Shown piece after piece: positions 1-4,167 of a DNA stretch of 11,226 nt (position 1 is its first letter; every line of letters starts with the position of its first letter). Both the position numbers and the translations under genes were made by a program. The stretch lies in contig WSMP01000044.1 in assembly GCA_013316495.1 (NCBI GenBank), forward strand, positions 1 to 11,226, written 5' to 3'. Source of the DNA: Angelakisella sp. (GTDB lineage: Bacteria; Bacillota; Clostridia; Oscillospirales; Ruminococcaceae). Under the pieces are notes generated by a model. That model was not told the origin of the DNA, made no database searches, and saw nothing but the letters and a program-made list of their open reading frames with translations.

Positions 1-106
1 CTCCTGGCGGGGCGGCGGTGGCCGGGGGCTGGCGGCGGTCTCCTGGCGGCTCCCGGCGTGGCACTACACACGCATATGCGCGCAGCGCACGGGCGCAGGA
101 AAAATA
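1..106. other. GC-rich edge without a supported gene
   Basis: No frame here carries a convincing protein. The stretch is built of GGCGG/GGCGGCGGT words, with CTCCTGGCGG at 1-10 and again at 40-49 and GGCGGCGGT at 11-19 and 31-39. It ends in CGCATATGCG (71-80, palindromic). It could be the end of a repeat-rich gene lying mostly outside the window, or noncoding DNA. Confidence 0.35.
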
Positions 107-161
107 TTTTTTATTTTTTTCTACGATTCTACTTCGTAGAATCTACGAAAAAAATAAAAAA
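107..161. repeat. 55-base inverted repeat (T-tract/A-tract dyad)
   Basis: The two outer arms, 107-121 (six T, A, seven T, C) and 147-161, are perfect 15-base complements. Inside, GATTCTAC (125-132) pairs with GTAGAATC (136-143) around a TTC loop, leaving a 3 x 3 internal loop. A second overlapping palindrome is TTCGTAGA-A-TCTACGAA (133-149). The dyad is very AT-rich inside GC-rich DNA and ends 12 bases before the -35 box at 173. Possible roles are an operator or UP-like element for that promoter, an AT-rich terminator for incoming transcripts (TTTTT follows at 162-166), or a replication, partition or transfer site. The sequence does not decide between them. Confidence 0.8.
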
Positions 162-172
162 TTTTTGCCCGG

Positions 173-201
173 TTGACGAATTTTGGCGGCGGCGCTATGC
201 T
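173..201 (+). promoter_or_regulatory. Sigma-A-type promoter of the ribozyme operon
   Basis: TTGACG at 173-178 and TATGCT at 196-201 are separated by 17 bases. A/T tracts directly upstream (148-166) could act as an UP element. Transcription would start near 208, about 75 bases before the first start codon at 284. No other strong promoter was seen before 5063, so this may drive the whole + strand row. Confidence 0.7.
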
Positions 202-210
202 GGAAACACG

Positions 211-265
211 CCGGACGGGGCAGCCCCCCGCCGGACCAGCGAACCGCCGCCGCCCGGCGGCGTCC
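211..265 (+). other. Two strong leader hairpins upstream of the first gene
   Basis: Hairpin one pairs CCGG (211-214) with CCGG (231-234) and CGGGG (216-220) with CCCCG (226-230). Hairpin two pairs CCGCCG (244-249) with CGGCGG (255-260). GGAC (233-236) could also pair with GTCC (262-265). No U-tract follows, so these are not a terminator. They sit just before the ribosome site at 272-279 and could protect the 5' end or affect translation. Confidence 0.4.
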
Positions 266-283
266 ACGAAAGGGGAGGTGAAC

Positions 284-412
284 ATGGACGAAATGACCAC
301 GCGGGAAGTTGACCGCCTGGCCGATTGGCTAAAGGCGCAAGGCTTCACGGCGGAGCAGGTGCTGGAGTGTATCAAGTACATCACCAGCGCCACGCCCCCG
401 CCGGAAAAGTAA
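284..412 (+). CDS. Small hypothetical protein, 42 aa
   Basis: First gene of the + strand row. The ATG at 284 was chosen because a strong ribosome site (GGGGAGGTG) lies just upstream; an in-frame ATG at 173 falls on the promoter and would add a proline-rich, low-complexity leader. The product is a short, mostly helical protein with no membrane segment, starting MDEMTTREVDRLADWLKAQG and ending in a proline tail. The pattern VDRLADWLKAQGFTAEQVLEC looks like a small helix-loop-helix fold. I do not recognise a family. Its first position suggests an early small accessory protein of the element, but this is inference only. Confidence 0.7.
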   Translation: MDEMTTREVDRLADWLKAQGFTAEQVLECIKYITSATPPPEK

Positions 413-424
413 AAAGCGCCGGCC

Positions 425-531
425 CCACACCCTGACACGGTAGGCCGACGCTTCCCCTCCTCCAGCGGTCCCGGCGGTGAGTTTGCCGCCTTCGGGGCCT
501 CCACTGGGGGGTGGTTTAAGAATACCATGGG
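425..531 (+). ncRNA. Predicted structured RNA, unclassified; shares an 11-base word with the ribozymes
   Basis: A layered fold can be drawn. CCAC (425-428) pairs with GTGG (511-514) and CCC (430-432) with GGG (507-509). AGGCC (442-446) pairs with GGCCT (496-500). Inside lie two hairpins: CGCT/AGCG (449-452/464-467) and GGCGG/CCGCC (473-477/486-490). GGCCGACGCTT (443-453) is identical to a word in the ribozyme at 1086. The twister-sister core words GCAAGG, GTGCAAG and GCGCTCAT are absent, so cleavage is not expected. It may be a decayed paralogue or a different RNA, occupying the junction between the first two genes. Confidence 0.4.
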
Positions 532-586
532 CATCACGAAAAATCAAGTTTTGACAGGCCCCCACCGGGCCGGAAAGGATTACGAT

Positions 587-1072
587 ATGAAAAACTTTTT
601 CGAGAACTGCCGCACCCTGGACGAACTCAAGAGCGAATACCGCCGCCTGGCCCGTATCCATCACCCCGACGTTGGCGGCGATGTCGCCACTATGCAGGAA
701 ATCAACCGCCAGTATGAGGCCGCCTTTAACCGGCTGAAAAACGGGGCTGCCGCCGACGGTGAGAAGCAAACCAGCGAAACCGCCGGGGAGTTTATCGCCA
801 TCATCAACGCCCTTGTCAGGCTCCGGGGGATCACGGTGGAGTTGTGCGGCTCCTGGCTCTGGATTTCCGGCGACACAAGGCCGGTCAAAGATGACCTAAA
901 GGCCGCCGGGTGCAAGTGGGCCGCCAAAAAATCCATGTGGTACTGGCACCCCTCCGACGCCGCCCCCATCCGCCGCCACCGGTCCACCAGTATGGCGGAA
1001 ATCCGTGGCAAGTATGGCTCCCGTGTCCTGTCCGGGGGAAGTCACCCGGAAAGTGACCTTTACACCGCTTGA
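587..1072 (+). CDS. J-domain (DnaJ-like) protein with C-terminal W/K module, 161 aa
   Basis: Residues 1-52 form a minimal J domain with the diagnostic HPD tripeptide at 26-28 (context ARIHHPDVGGD). J domains stimulate the ATPase of Hsp70/DnaK, so the likely partner is host DnaK. There is no G/F region, zinc finger or client-binding domain as in full DnaJ. Residues 85-122 form a separate module (WLWISGDT, then LKAAGCKWAAKKSMWYW) that recurs in two other proteins of this row. The start at 587 is preferred because AAAGGA (573-578) is suitably spaced. The in-frame ATG at 527 would begin inside the predicted structured RNA. A hairpin GGCCC/GGGCC (557-571) lies just upstream of the ribosome site. 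Phage and plasmid J proteins are known to recruit DnaK for replication or assembly; the target here is unknown. Confidence 0.85.
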   Translation: MKNFFENCRTLDELKSEYRRLARIHHPDVGGDVATMQEINRQYEAAFNRLKNGAAADGEKQTSETAGEFIAIINALVRLRGITVELCGSWLWISGDTRPVKDDLKAAGCKWAAKKSMWYWHPSDAAPIRRHRSTSMAEIRGKYGSRVLSGGSHPESDLYTA

Positions 1073-1085
1073 TCCAAAACACAAA

Positions 1086-1157
1086 ACCCGCAAGGCCGAC
1101 GCTTTCCGCGCCGCTGGTGCAAGCCCAGCCGCCCCACCAGGGCGGGCGCTCATGGGT
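1086..1157 (+). ncRNA. Twister-sister self-cleaving ribozyme, copy 1
   Basis: The sequence matches my memory of the four-way-junction twister-sister ribozyme used for structure work. P1 is ACCC (1086-1089) with GGGT (1154-1157). The core words are GCAAGG (1090-1095) and GCGCTCAT (1146-1153). A CGC/GCG hairpin follows, then GCTGG/CCAGC (1113-1117/1125-1129) with the conserved GTGCAAG loop, then CGCCC/GGGCG (1130-1134/1140-1144). Cleavage is expected between C1151 and A1152, leaving a 40-base leader before the ATG at 1192. It sits 13 bases after the stop of the J-domain gene. Confidence 0.93.
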
Positions 1158-1167
1158 AACAAACCCA
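1153..1167 (+). promoter_or_regulatory. Post-cleavage 5' hairpin, copy 1
   Basis: TGGGT (1153-1157) pairs with ACCCA (1163-1167) around AACAA. The left arm is also the 3' strand of ribozyme stem P1, so the two folds exclude each other. Confidence 0.6.
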
Positions 1168-1191
1168 AAACAAAACAAGGAGGACCACAAA

Positions 1192-1356
1192 ATGCAGGAA
1201 ACAAAGCCCTTTGAAATTCCGGGTATTCTTGAATCCCTTTCTGACGATGTAAAATCCGGCAAAATGACCTTGGAGGAAGCTGCGCTTGAACTCTATCGGT
1301 CCGGTTGGATGAACTTCATCGACATTGACAGGGCTAAAAGATTGCTTCAACTGTAA
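1192..1356 (+). CDS. Small hypothetical protein, 54 aa
   Basis: The ATG at 1192 follows the ribosome site AAGGAGG (1178-1184) in the A-rich leader downstream of ribozyme copy 1. The protein is short and acidic-amphipathic, with no membrane segment or cysteine. Its centre (LSDDVKSGKMTLEEAALELY) resembles the helical repeats of many small phage and plasmid proteins that begin a helix with an MTLEEA-type turn. Family unknown. The TAA stop ends on A1356, which is also the first base of ribozyme copy 2, so a ribosome finishing this gene would sit on that ribozyme. The gene is flanked by ribozymes on both sides, so its message is predicted to be cut out as a piece of about 270 bases. Confidence 0.75.
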   Translation: MQETKPFEIPGILESLSDDVKSGKMTLEEAALELYRSGWMNFIDIDRAKRLLQL

Positions 1357-1426
1357 CCCGCAAGGCCGACGCTCCGCGCCGCTGGTGCAAGTCCAGCCGC
1401 CCCCACCGGGGCGGGCGCTCATGGGT
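1356..1426 (+). ncRNA. Twister-sister self-cleaving ribozyme, copy 2
   Basis: All core elements are present: ACCC (1356-1359)/GGGT (1423-1426), GCAAGG, a CGC-TCC-GCG hairpin, GCTGG/CCAGC with GTGCAAG loop, CCGCCCC/GGGGCGG, and GCGCTCAT. Cleavage is expected between C1420 and A1421, 43 bases before the next ATG (1464). The first base is the last base of the upstream TAA stop. The short arm pairs the same way as in copy 1 but with a shorter loop. Confidence 0.93.
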
Positions 1427-1437
1427 AGCAAAACCCA
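1422..1437 (+). promoter_or_regulatory. Post-cleavage 5' hairpin, copy 2
   Basis: TGGGT (1422-1426) pairs with ACCCA (1433-1437) around AGCAAA, using the 3' strand of ribozyme stem P1. Confidence 0.6.
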
Positions 1438-1463
1438 AAACACAAAATTCAGGAGGTCCGCTC

Positions 1464-2321
1464 ATGAAAAAATCCGCCAGTATCTTTACTCCCGCTTTGA
1501 CAAAAGCCCTTAAAACCCGCCCCACCGTTATCCAGTGCCAGACCGACGGGGAGTATACCTACATCAGCAACGGCTTTTTCCTTGTGAAATTGCTTCCCCA
1601 CGAATACGACGAATTTGTCCGTCCTGTCACCCAGCGTGATCCCGGTTCCTGGACCATCGACGAAAAGGGCCAGCCAACAGAACGAAAACCCCTTGACCTG
1701 TCCCGCACCTTGTCCGACTTTGACAGCAGAAGCGATCTTTCCGCCATGGCCCACACCCCCTTTACCTTCTCGATGGAAGCCAAAAAAGCCTATTCTGTCA
1801 CCGCCTTTTGCAGTGCAAACAACGGCTTTGTGTCCTTCTTTGACACAAAATACACCGCTATGGTCTCCTTTGACCGGGTGAATCTTGGGGGCGCTTCTCC
1901 CGCTTCCCCGATGATTGTTTCCCACAATGGTAAACCTGTCGCCCTGCTTCTCCCTGTGCGGGTTGACAACCCCTCCATAACCGCCGCTGTCCTGGCCTAT
2001 TCCACCAGTAAGTCCCCAAAAGCCAAAACCGCCGCCCCTGATCCCCAGCTTTCCGCCGCGCTGGAGGAAGTCGAAAGGCTCCGTGAGGAATTGAAGCAAG
2101 CCAAAGCCCACGCCGCCCCGGAACAGCCTGTCAACAAGGCCGCCGCTGTCCTGTCCGTTCTGGAAAGCCTGGATGGAATCACCGCCACCGTGAAGGGGGC
2201 GCAAACTTCTGCCCCGGTGGTTTGGATAGGCGGAACCGTCGAAGCCCATAAGACCGTCTTGGAAAAGCTGGGGGCAAAGTGGTCCAGCAAACGCTCCGCC
2301 TATTATATCCAGGCTGCCTAA
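1464..2321 (+). CDS. Hypothetical protein with coiled coil and C-terminal W/K module, 285 aa
   Basis: The ATG at 1464 follows AGGAGG (1451-1456). Residues 1-170 form a mixed, probably globular beta-rich domain that I do not recognise. Residues about 183-193 are an Ala/Lys/Pro linker, and 195-216 a short coiled coil (LEEVERLREELKQAKA). A second Ala/Pro linker leads to residues 252-282. That part (WIGGTVEAHKTVLEKLGAKW and onward) aligns clearly with residues 91-120 of the J-domain protein and more loosely with the 299-aa protein downstream. There is no signal peptide or membrane segment, so it is probably cytoplasmic. A faint likeness of HNGKPVALLLPVR (154-166) to the C-terminal strand of DNA sliding clamps is too weak to use. 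Stop TAA lies 8 bases before ribozyme copy 3. Confidence 0.85.
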   Translation: MKKSASIFTPALTKALKTRPTVIQCQTDGEYTYISNGFFLVKLLPHEYDEFVRPVTQRDPGSWTIDEKGQPTERKPLDLSRTLSDFDSRSDLSAMAHTPFTFSMEAKKAYSVTAFCSANNGFVSFFDTKYTAMVSFDRVNLGGASPASPMIVSHNGKPVALLLPVRVDNPSITAAVLAYSTSKSPKAKTAAPDPQLSAALEEVERLREELKQAKAHAAPEQPVNKAAAVLSVLESLDGITATVKGAQTSAPVVWIGGTVEAHKTVLEKLGAKWSSKRSAYYIQAA

Positions 2322-2329
2322 ATCCCAAA

Positions 2330-2402
2330 ACCCGCAAGGCCAACGGCTCCCGCCGCTGCTGGTGCAAGTCCAGCCGCCCCATCGGGGTGGGCGCTCATGG
2401 GT
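2330..2402 (+). ncRNA. Twister-sister self-cleaving ribozyme, copy 3
   Basis: P1 is ACCC (2330-2333) with GGGT (2399-2402). GCAAGG, GTGCAAG and GCGCTCAT are intact. The short arm is CGGC-TCCC-GCCG, where copies 1 and 2 have CGC/GCG, so both sides changed together. The last hairpin has GGGGTGG opposite CCGCCCC, a G-U in place of a G-C pair. One base differs in the GGCCGACG stretch (GGCCAACG). Cleavage is expected between C2396 and A2397, 40 bases before the ATG at 2437. Confidence 0.92.
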
Positions 2403-2411
2403 CATAACCCA
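2398..2411 (+). promoter_or_regulatory. Post-cleavage 5' hairpin, copy 3
   Basis: TGGGT (2398-2402) pairs with ACCCA (2407-2411) around CATA, using the 3' strand of ribozyme stem P1. Confidence 0.6.
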
Positions 2412-2436
2412 AAACTACAAGACGGAGGTTTACATC

Positions 2437-2880
2437 ATGGCAGCAGTTGAAAGAAAGATTCCCGGCACCTTTTCTAAAGTCCCCGGCGGGTACGAGCAGA
2501 GGATTGATGAAAGCACAACCATTTTTGTCCCGGATATGTGCGCCTCCAGCTTCATTCCAGAGACCGGCGAACTTCACGGCTACGCCCCCGACTATGACGC
2601 ATTGGAAGCGGCCAAATCTCCCGCCATCCATGCGGACAGGCCCGGCGAGTATTCCTATTGCTACGAAATGGACCACGCGCCTACCGGCTGTGACTTCTCC
2701 GCCGACCTGGCCTATTATGGCAATCACTATTTTCTCTACCCGCTTCGTGATGATCTTCCCCGCCTTCGTGGGCGCGGCATCACCTACAACGAGAGCAACG
2801 GCACTTACAAGGTCACGCTCCGCGCCTATGCCAAACTCAAAGAGCAGTACAAAATCAAGCGTGAAACATACCTTGACTGA
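2437..2880 (+). CDS. Hypothetical protein, 147 aa
   Basis: The ATG at 2437 was chosen because GGAGG (2424-2428) sits in the standard post-ribozyme leader; the in-frame ATG at 2362 lies inside ribozyme copy 3. The product is acidic in its middle and rich in Tyr (YAPDYDAL, EYSYCYEMDH, LAYYGNHYFLYP), with four cysteines that do not form a metal-binding pattern. The C-terminus is a short basic helix (AYAKLKEQYKIKRETYLD). There is no membrane segment or signal peptide. I do not recognise the family. Acidic small proteins in such positions are sometimes antirestriction or DNA mimics, but nothing here proves it. The final A of its TGA stop is the first base of ribozyme copy 4. Confidence 0.8.
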   Translation: MAAVERKIPGTFSKVPGGYEQRIDESTTIFVPDMCASSFIPETGELHGYAPDYDALEAAKSPAIHADRPGEYSYCYEMDHAPTGCDFSADLAYYGNHYFLYPLRDDLPRLRGRGITYNESNGTYKVTLRAYAKLKEQYKIKRETYLD

Positions 2881-2953
2881 CCCGCAAGGCCGACGGTTCC
2901 CGCCGCCGCTGGTGCAAGCCCAGCCGCCCCCACCGGGGCGGGCGCTCATGGGT
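2880..2953 (+). ncRNA. Twister-sister self-cleaving ribozyme, copy 4
   Basis: P1 is ACCC (2880-2883) with GGGT (2950-2953). GCAAGG, GTGCAAG and GCGCTCAT are intact. The short arm is CGGT-TCCC-GCCG (one U-G pair), then GCTGG/CCAGC and CCGCCCC/GGGGCGG. Cleavage is expected between C2947 and A2948. It starts on the last base of the upstream TGA stop. The start codon 41 bases after the cut opens an ORF of only four codons. Confidence 0.93.
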
Positions 2954-2966
2954 TATAGAAGCCCAT
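2948..2966 (+). promoter_or_regulatory. Post-cleavage 5' hairpin, copy 4
   Basis: ATGGGT (2948-2953) pairs with GCCCAT (2961-2966) around seven bases, with one U-G pair. The right arm differs from the ACCCA of the other copies yet keeps pairing, which argues for selection on the hairpin. Confidence 0.6.
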
Positions 2967-2988
2967 AATCCCTACCTAAAAGGACGTG

Positions 2989-3003
2989 ATGCCTATGATT
3001 TAA
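2989..3003 (+). CDS. Four-codon mini-ORF (MPMI) in a normal gene position
   Basis: ATG CCT ATG ATT TAA follows AAAAGGA (2978-2984) and lies 41 bases after the predicted cut of ribozyme copy 4, the same spacing as the real genes behind copies 1-3. It could be a minimal regulatory ORF, or the stub left where a gene was lost. About 120 bases without another ORF separate it from the next gene at 3125. Confidence 0.3.
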   Translation: MPMI

Positions 3004-3017
3004 CAAAAGAGCCCCAA

Positions 3018-3096
3018 CCGGTACGCAGCACCGGCCAGGGCAGCCCCCGGAGAGTTTCCACAACCCCACCAGCGGCCCTTTGATTATACAGGGGCC
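3018..3096 (+). other. Leader with two hairpins before the recombinase genes
   Basis: CCGGT (3018-3022) pairs with ACCGG (3030-3034) around seven bases. GGCCCT (3074-3079) pairs with AGGGGCC (3090-3096) if one G is bulged. No strong promoter or U-tract was seen. It may be a structured leader for the next gene or a remnant of a lost gene. Confidence 0.3.
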
Positions 3097-3124
3097 AGTC
3101 CCAAAAATCAAGGAGGAAATTATT

Positions 3125-3349
3125 GTGTTGGAATACGTTCCCTATCTCCCGGTCCAGCTTATGCTTGGAGCATATAAAATCCCGCCTAATTCTCAGGTCA
3201 TCGGCTCCCATGCTGTCCGCAACACCAAAACCGGCGCCTCCGGTGTCCTGATCCGGTTCGAGACAACCGGCGTCTACAATCTTTTTTGTGCCGGTGTCGT
3301 CCGCACCGTGGACCCCCAAGATGTCCGCCGGTTGTTGGCGCAAAAATGA
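3125..3349 (+). CDS. Small hypothetical protein coupled to the recombinase, 74 aa
   Basis: The start is a GTG at 3125 (TTG at 3128 is also in frame), 8 bases after AGGAGG (3111-3116). The in-frame ATG at 3080 lies in a hairpin and has no ribosome site. The protein is beta-rich with hydrophobic strands (LPVQLMLGAYKI, GVLIRFETTGVYNLF) and ends in VDPQDVRRLLAQK. It looks like a small barrel or SH3-like fold, without a clear membrane segment. Its TGA stop overlaps the recombinase ATG by four bases (ATGA), so the two are probably co-translated. A small protein tied to a serine recombinase could be a directionality or accessory factor. That is position-based inference; the family is unknown. Confidence 0.75.
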   Translation: MLEYVPYLPVQLMLGAYKIPPNSQVIGSHAVRNTKTGASGVLIRFETTGVYNLFCAGVVRTVDPQDVRRLLAQK

Positions 3350-4167
3350 CACAGAAAGTCGCTATCTATATCCGCGTGTCCACATTGGACCAGGCCAGAA
3401 ACGGCTACTCCCTGGCGGCCCAGCGCAAAACACTGGAAGATTATGCCACCTTACACGGCTATGAGGTCGTCCATGTTTATGCGGATGAAGGTATCAGCGG
3501 AAAGGACATTTCCCACCGGCCTGCGGTGCGTGAGATGCTGGAGGAGGTAAAAGGAGGAGGTATTGACATAATCCTTGTTTGGGCCCTGTCTCGCCTTACA
3601 AGGAGCGTTGCCGACCTATACAAAATCCTGGAACTGCTCCAGCGTCACAACGTTTCTCTGGTCTCGTACACAGAAGCGTTTAATACTACAACCCCTATGG
3701 GTAGGGCTATGATTGGCTTTTTGGGAATTTTCGCCCAAATGGAAAGGGAGATCACAGCCGAGCGCGTCAGAACGGCCATGGCCGAACGAGCCGCACAAGG
3801 GAAGCGCACAGCCCACGAAGTTTTGGGCTATGATTTGGACGGACCCGATGGCCTAAAAATAAACGAGGCAGAGGCCGAGCGTGTCCGCTACATCTTTGAC
3901 CGCTACTTAAAATACCGCAATCTCTCTGCTGTTGCCGAATTGTGTAGGTTAAAAGGCTACACCGGAAAGCGGGGCAGGACATTTCGGGCCGAACATATCA
4001 AGACGATCCTTACTCGCCCTATCTACATTGGCTACAACAGCTATTGCGGCCAGTTGTTTCAAGGTTCCCACTCTCCCATTATAGACAATCCAACATGGGA
4101 CCGTGTGCAGTGTTTAATCAAGCAGCCTAAACGTACAGGCCGCCCAAGCAAAAAGGAGGAAGCATGA
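3346..4167 (+). CDS. Serine recombinase (resolvase/invertase domain + recombinase domain), short form, 273 aa
   Basis: Residues 1-145 are a serine-recombinase catalytic domain. YIRVST (8-13) has the nucleophile Ser12, ADEGISG (46-52) is the usual loop, SRLTR (82-86) carries the active-site arginines, and the long helix starts at FAQMEREITAERVRTAM (129-145). Residues about 158-258 match the Recombinase DNA-binding domain, ending with the typical HSPIIDNPTWDRVQ (242-255). The zinc ribbon and coiled coil that normally follow in large serine recombinases (about 450-550 aa) are absent; the chain stops after a basic tail. The enzyme would cut and rejoin DNA through a 5'-phosphoserine link, as integrase, resolvase or invertase. 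The start at 3346 is set by the ATGA overlap with the 74-aa gene, and the stop overlaps the next gene in the same way. Confidence 0.93.
   Translation: MTQKVAIYIRVSTLDQARNGYSLAAQRKTLEDYATLHGYEVVHVYADEGISGKDISHRPAVREMLEEVKGGGIDIILVWALSRLTRSVADLYKILELLQRHNVSLVSYTEAFNTTTPMGRAMIGFLGIFAQMEREITAERVRTAMAERAAQGKRTAHEVLGYDLDGPDGLKINEAEAERVRYIFDRYLKYRNLSAVAELCRLKGYTGKRGRTFRAEHIKTILTRPIYIGYNSYCGQLFQGSHSPIIDNPTWDRVQCLIKQPKRTGRPSKKEEA

Noticed and set aside
58..312. + strand frame of 84 codons at the left edge
   Set aside because: It reads through the dyad, promoter and leader hairpins, has no ribosome site and overlaps the better 42-aa gene.
1098..1135. tRNA-like GGTGCAAGTCC segment
   Set aside because: Resembles a T-arm loosely, but no acceptor stem, D-arm or anticodon arm can be drawn; it is the conserved ribozyme loop.
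1086..1157. HDV-like ribozyme
   Set aside because: An HDV fold needs a P1 strand upstream of ACCC; the bases there are not conserved among the four copies, whereas all twister-sister elements are.
1152..1214. ATG exactly at each ribozyme cut (1152, 1421, 2397, 2948) opening short leaderless ORFs
   Set aside because: The ATG belongs to the invariant ribozyme core; the four frames give unrelated peptides of 6-31 codons, all out of frame with the genes behind them.
1464..2321. 285-aa protein as a DNA sliding-clamp relative
   Set aside because: Only a short ALLLPVR-like string resembles the clamp C-terminus; the length and the rest of the sequence do not support it.
1449..2405. Long - strand frame, 318 codons
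   Set aside because: It lies opposite the 285-aa gene, gives a Gly-rich low-complexity product, starts inside a ribozyme and has no ribosome site; a codon-bias shadow.
1086..2953. The four repeats as a CRISPR array or transposon ends
   Set aside because: Spacing is irregular, whole genes lie between, and the repeats fold into the known twister-sister structure with matched arm changes.
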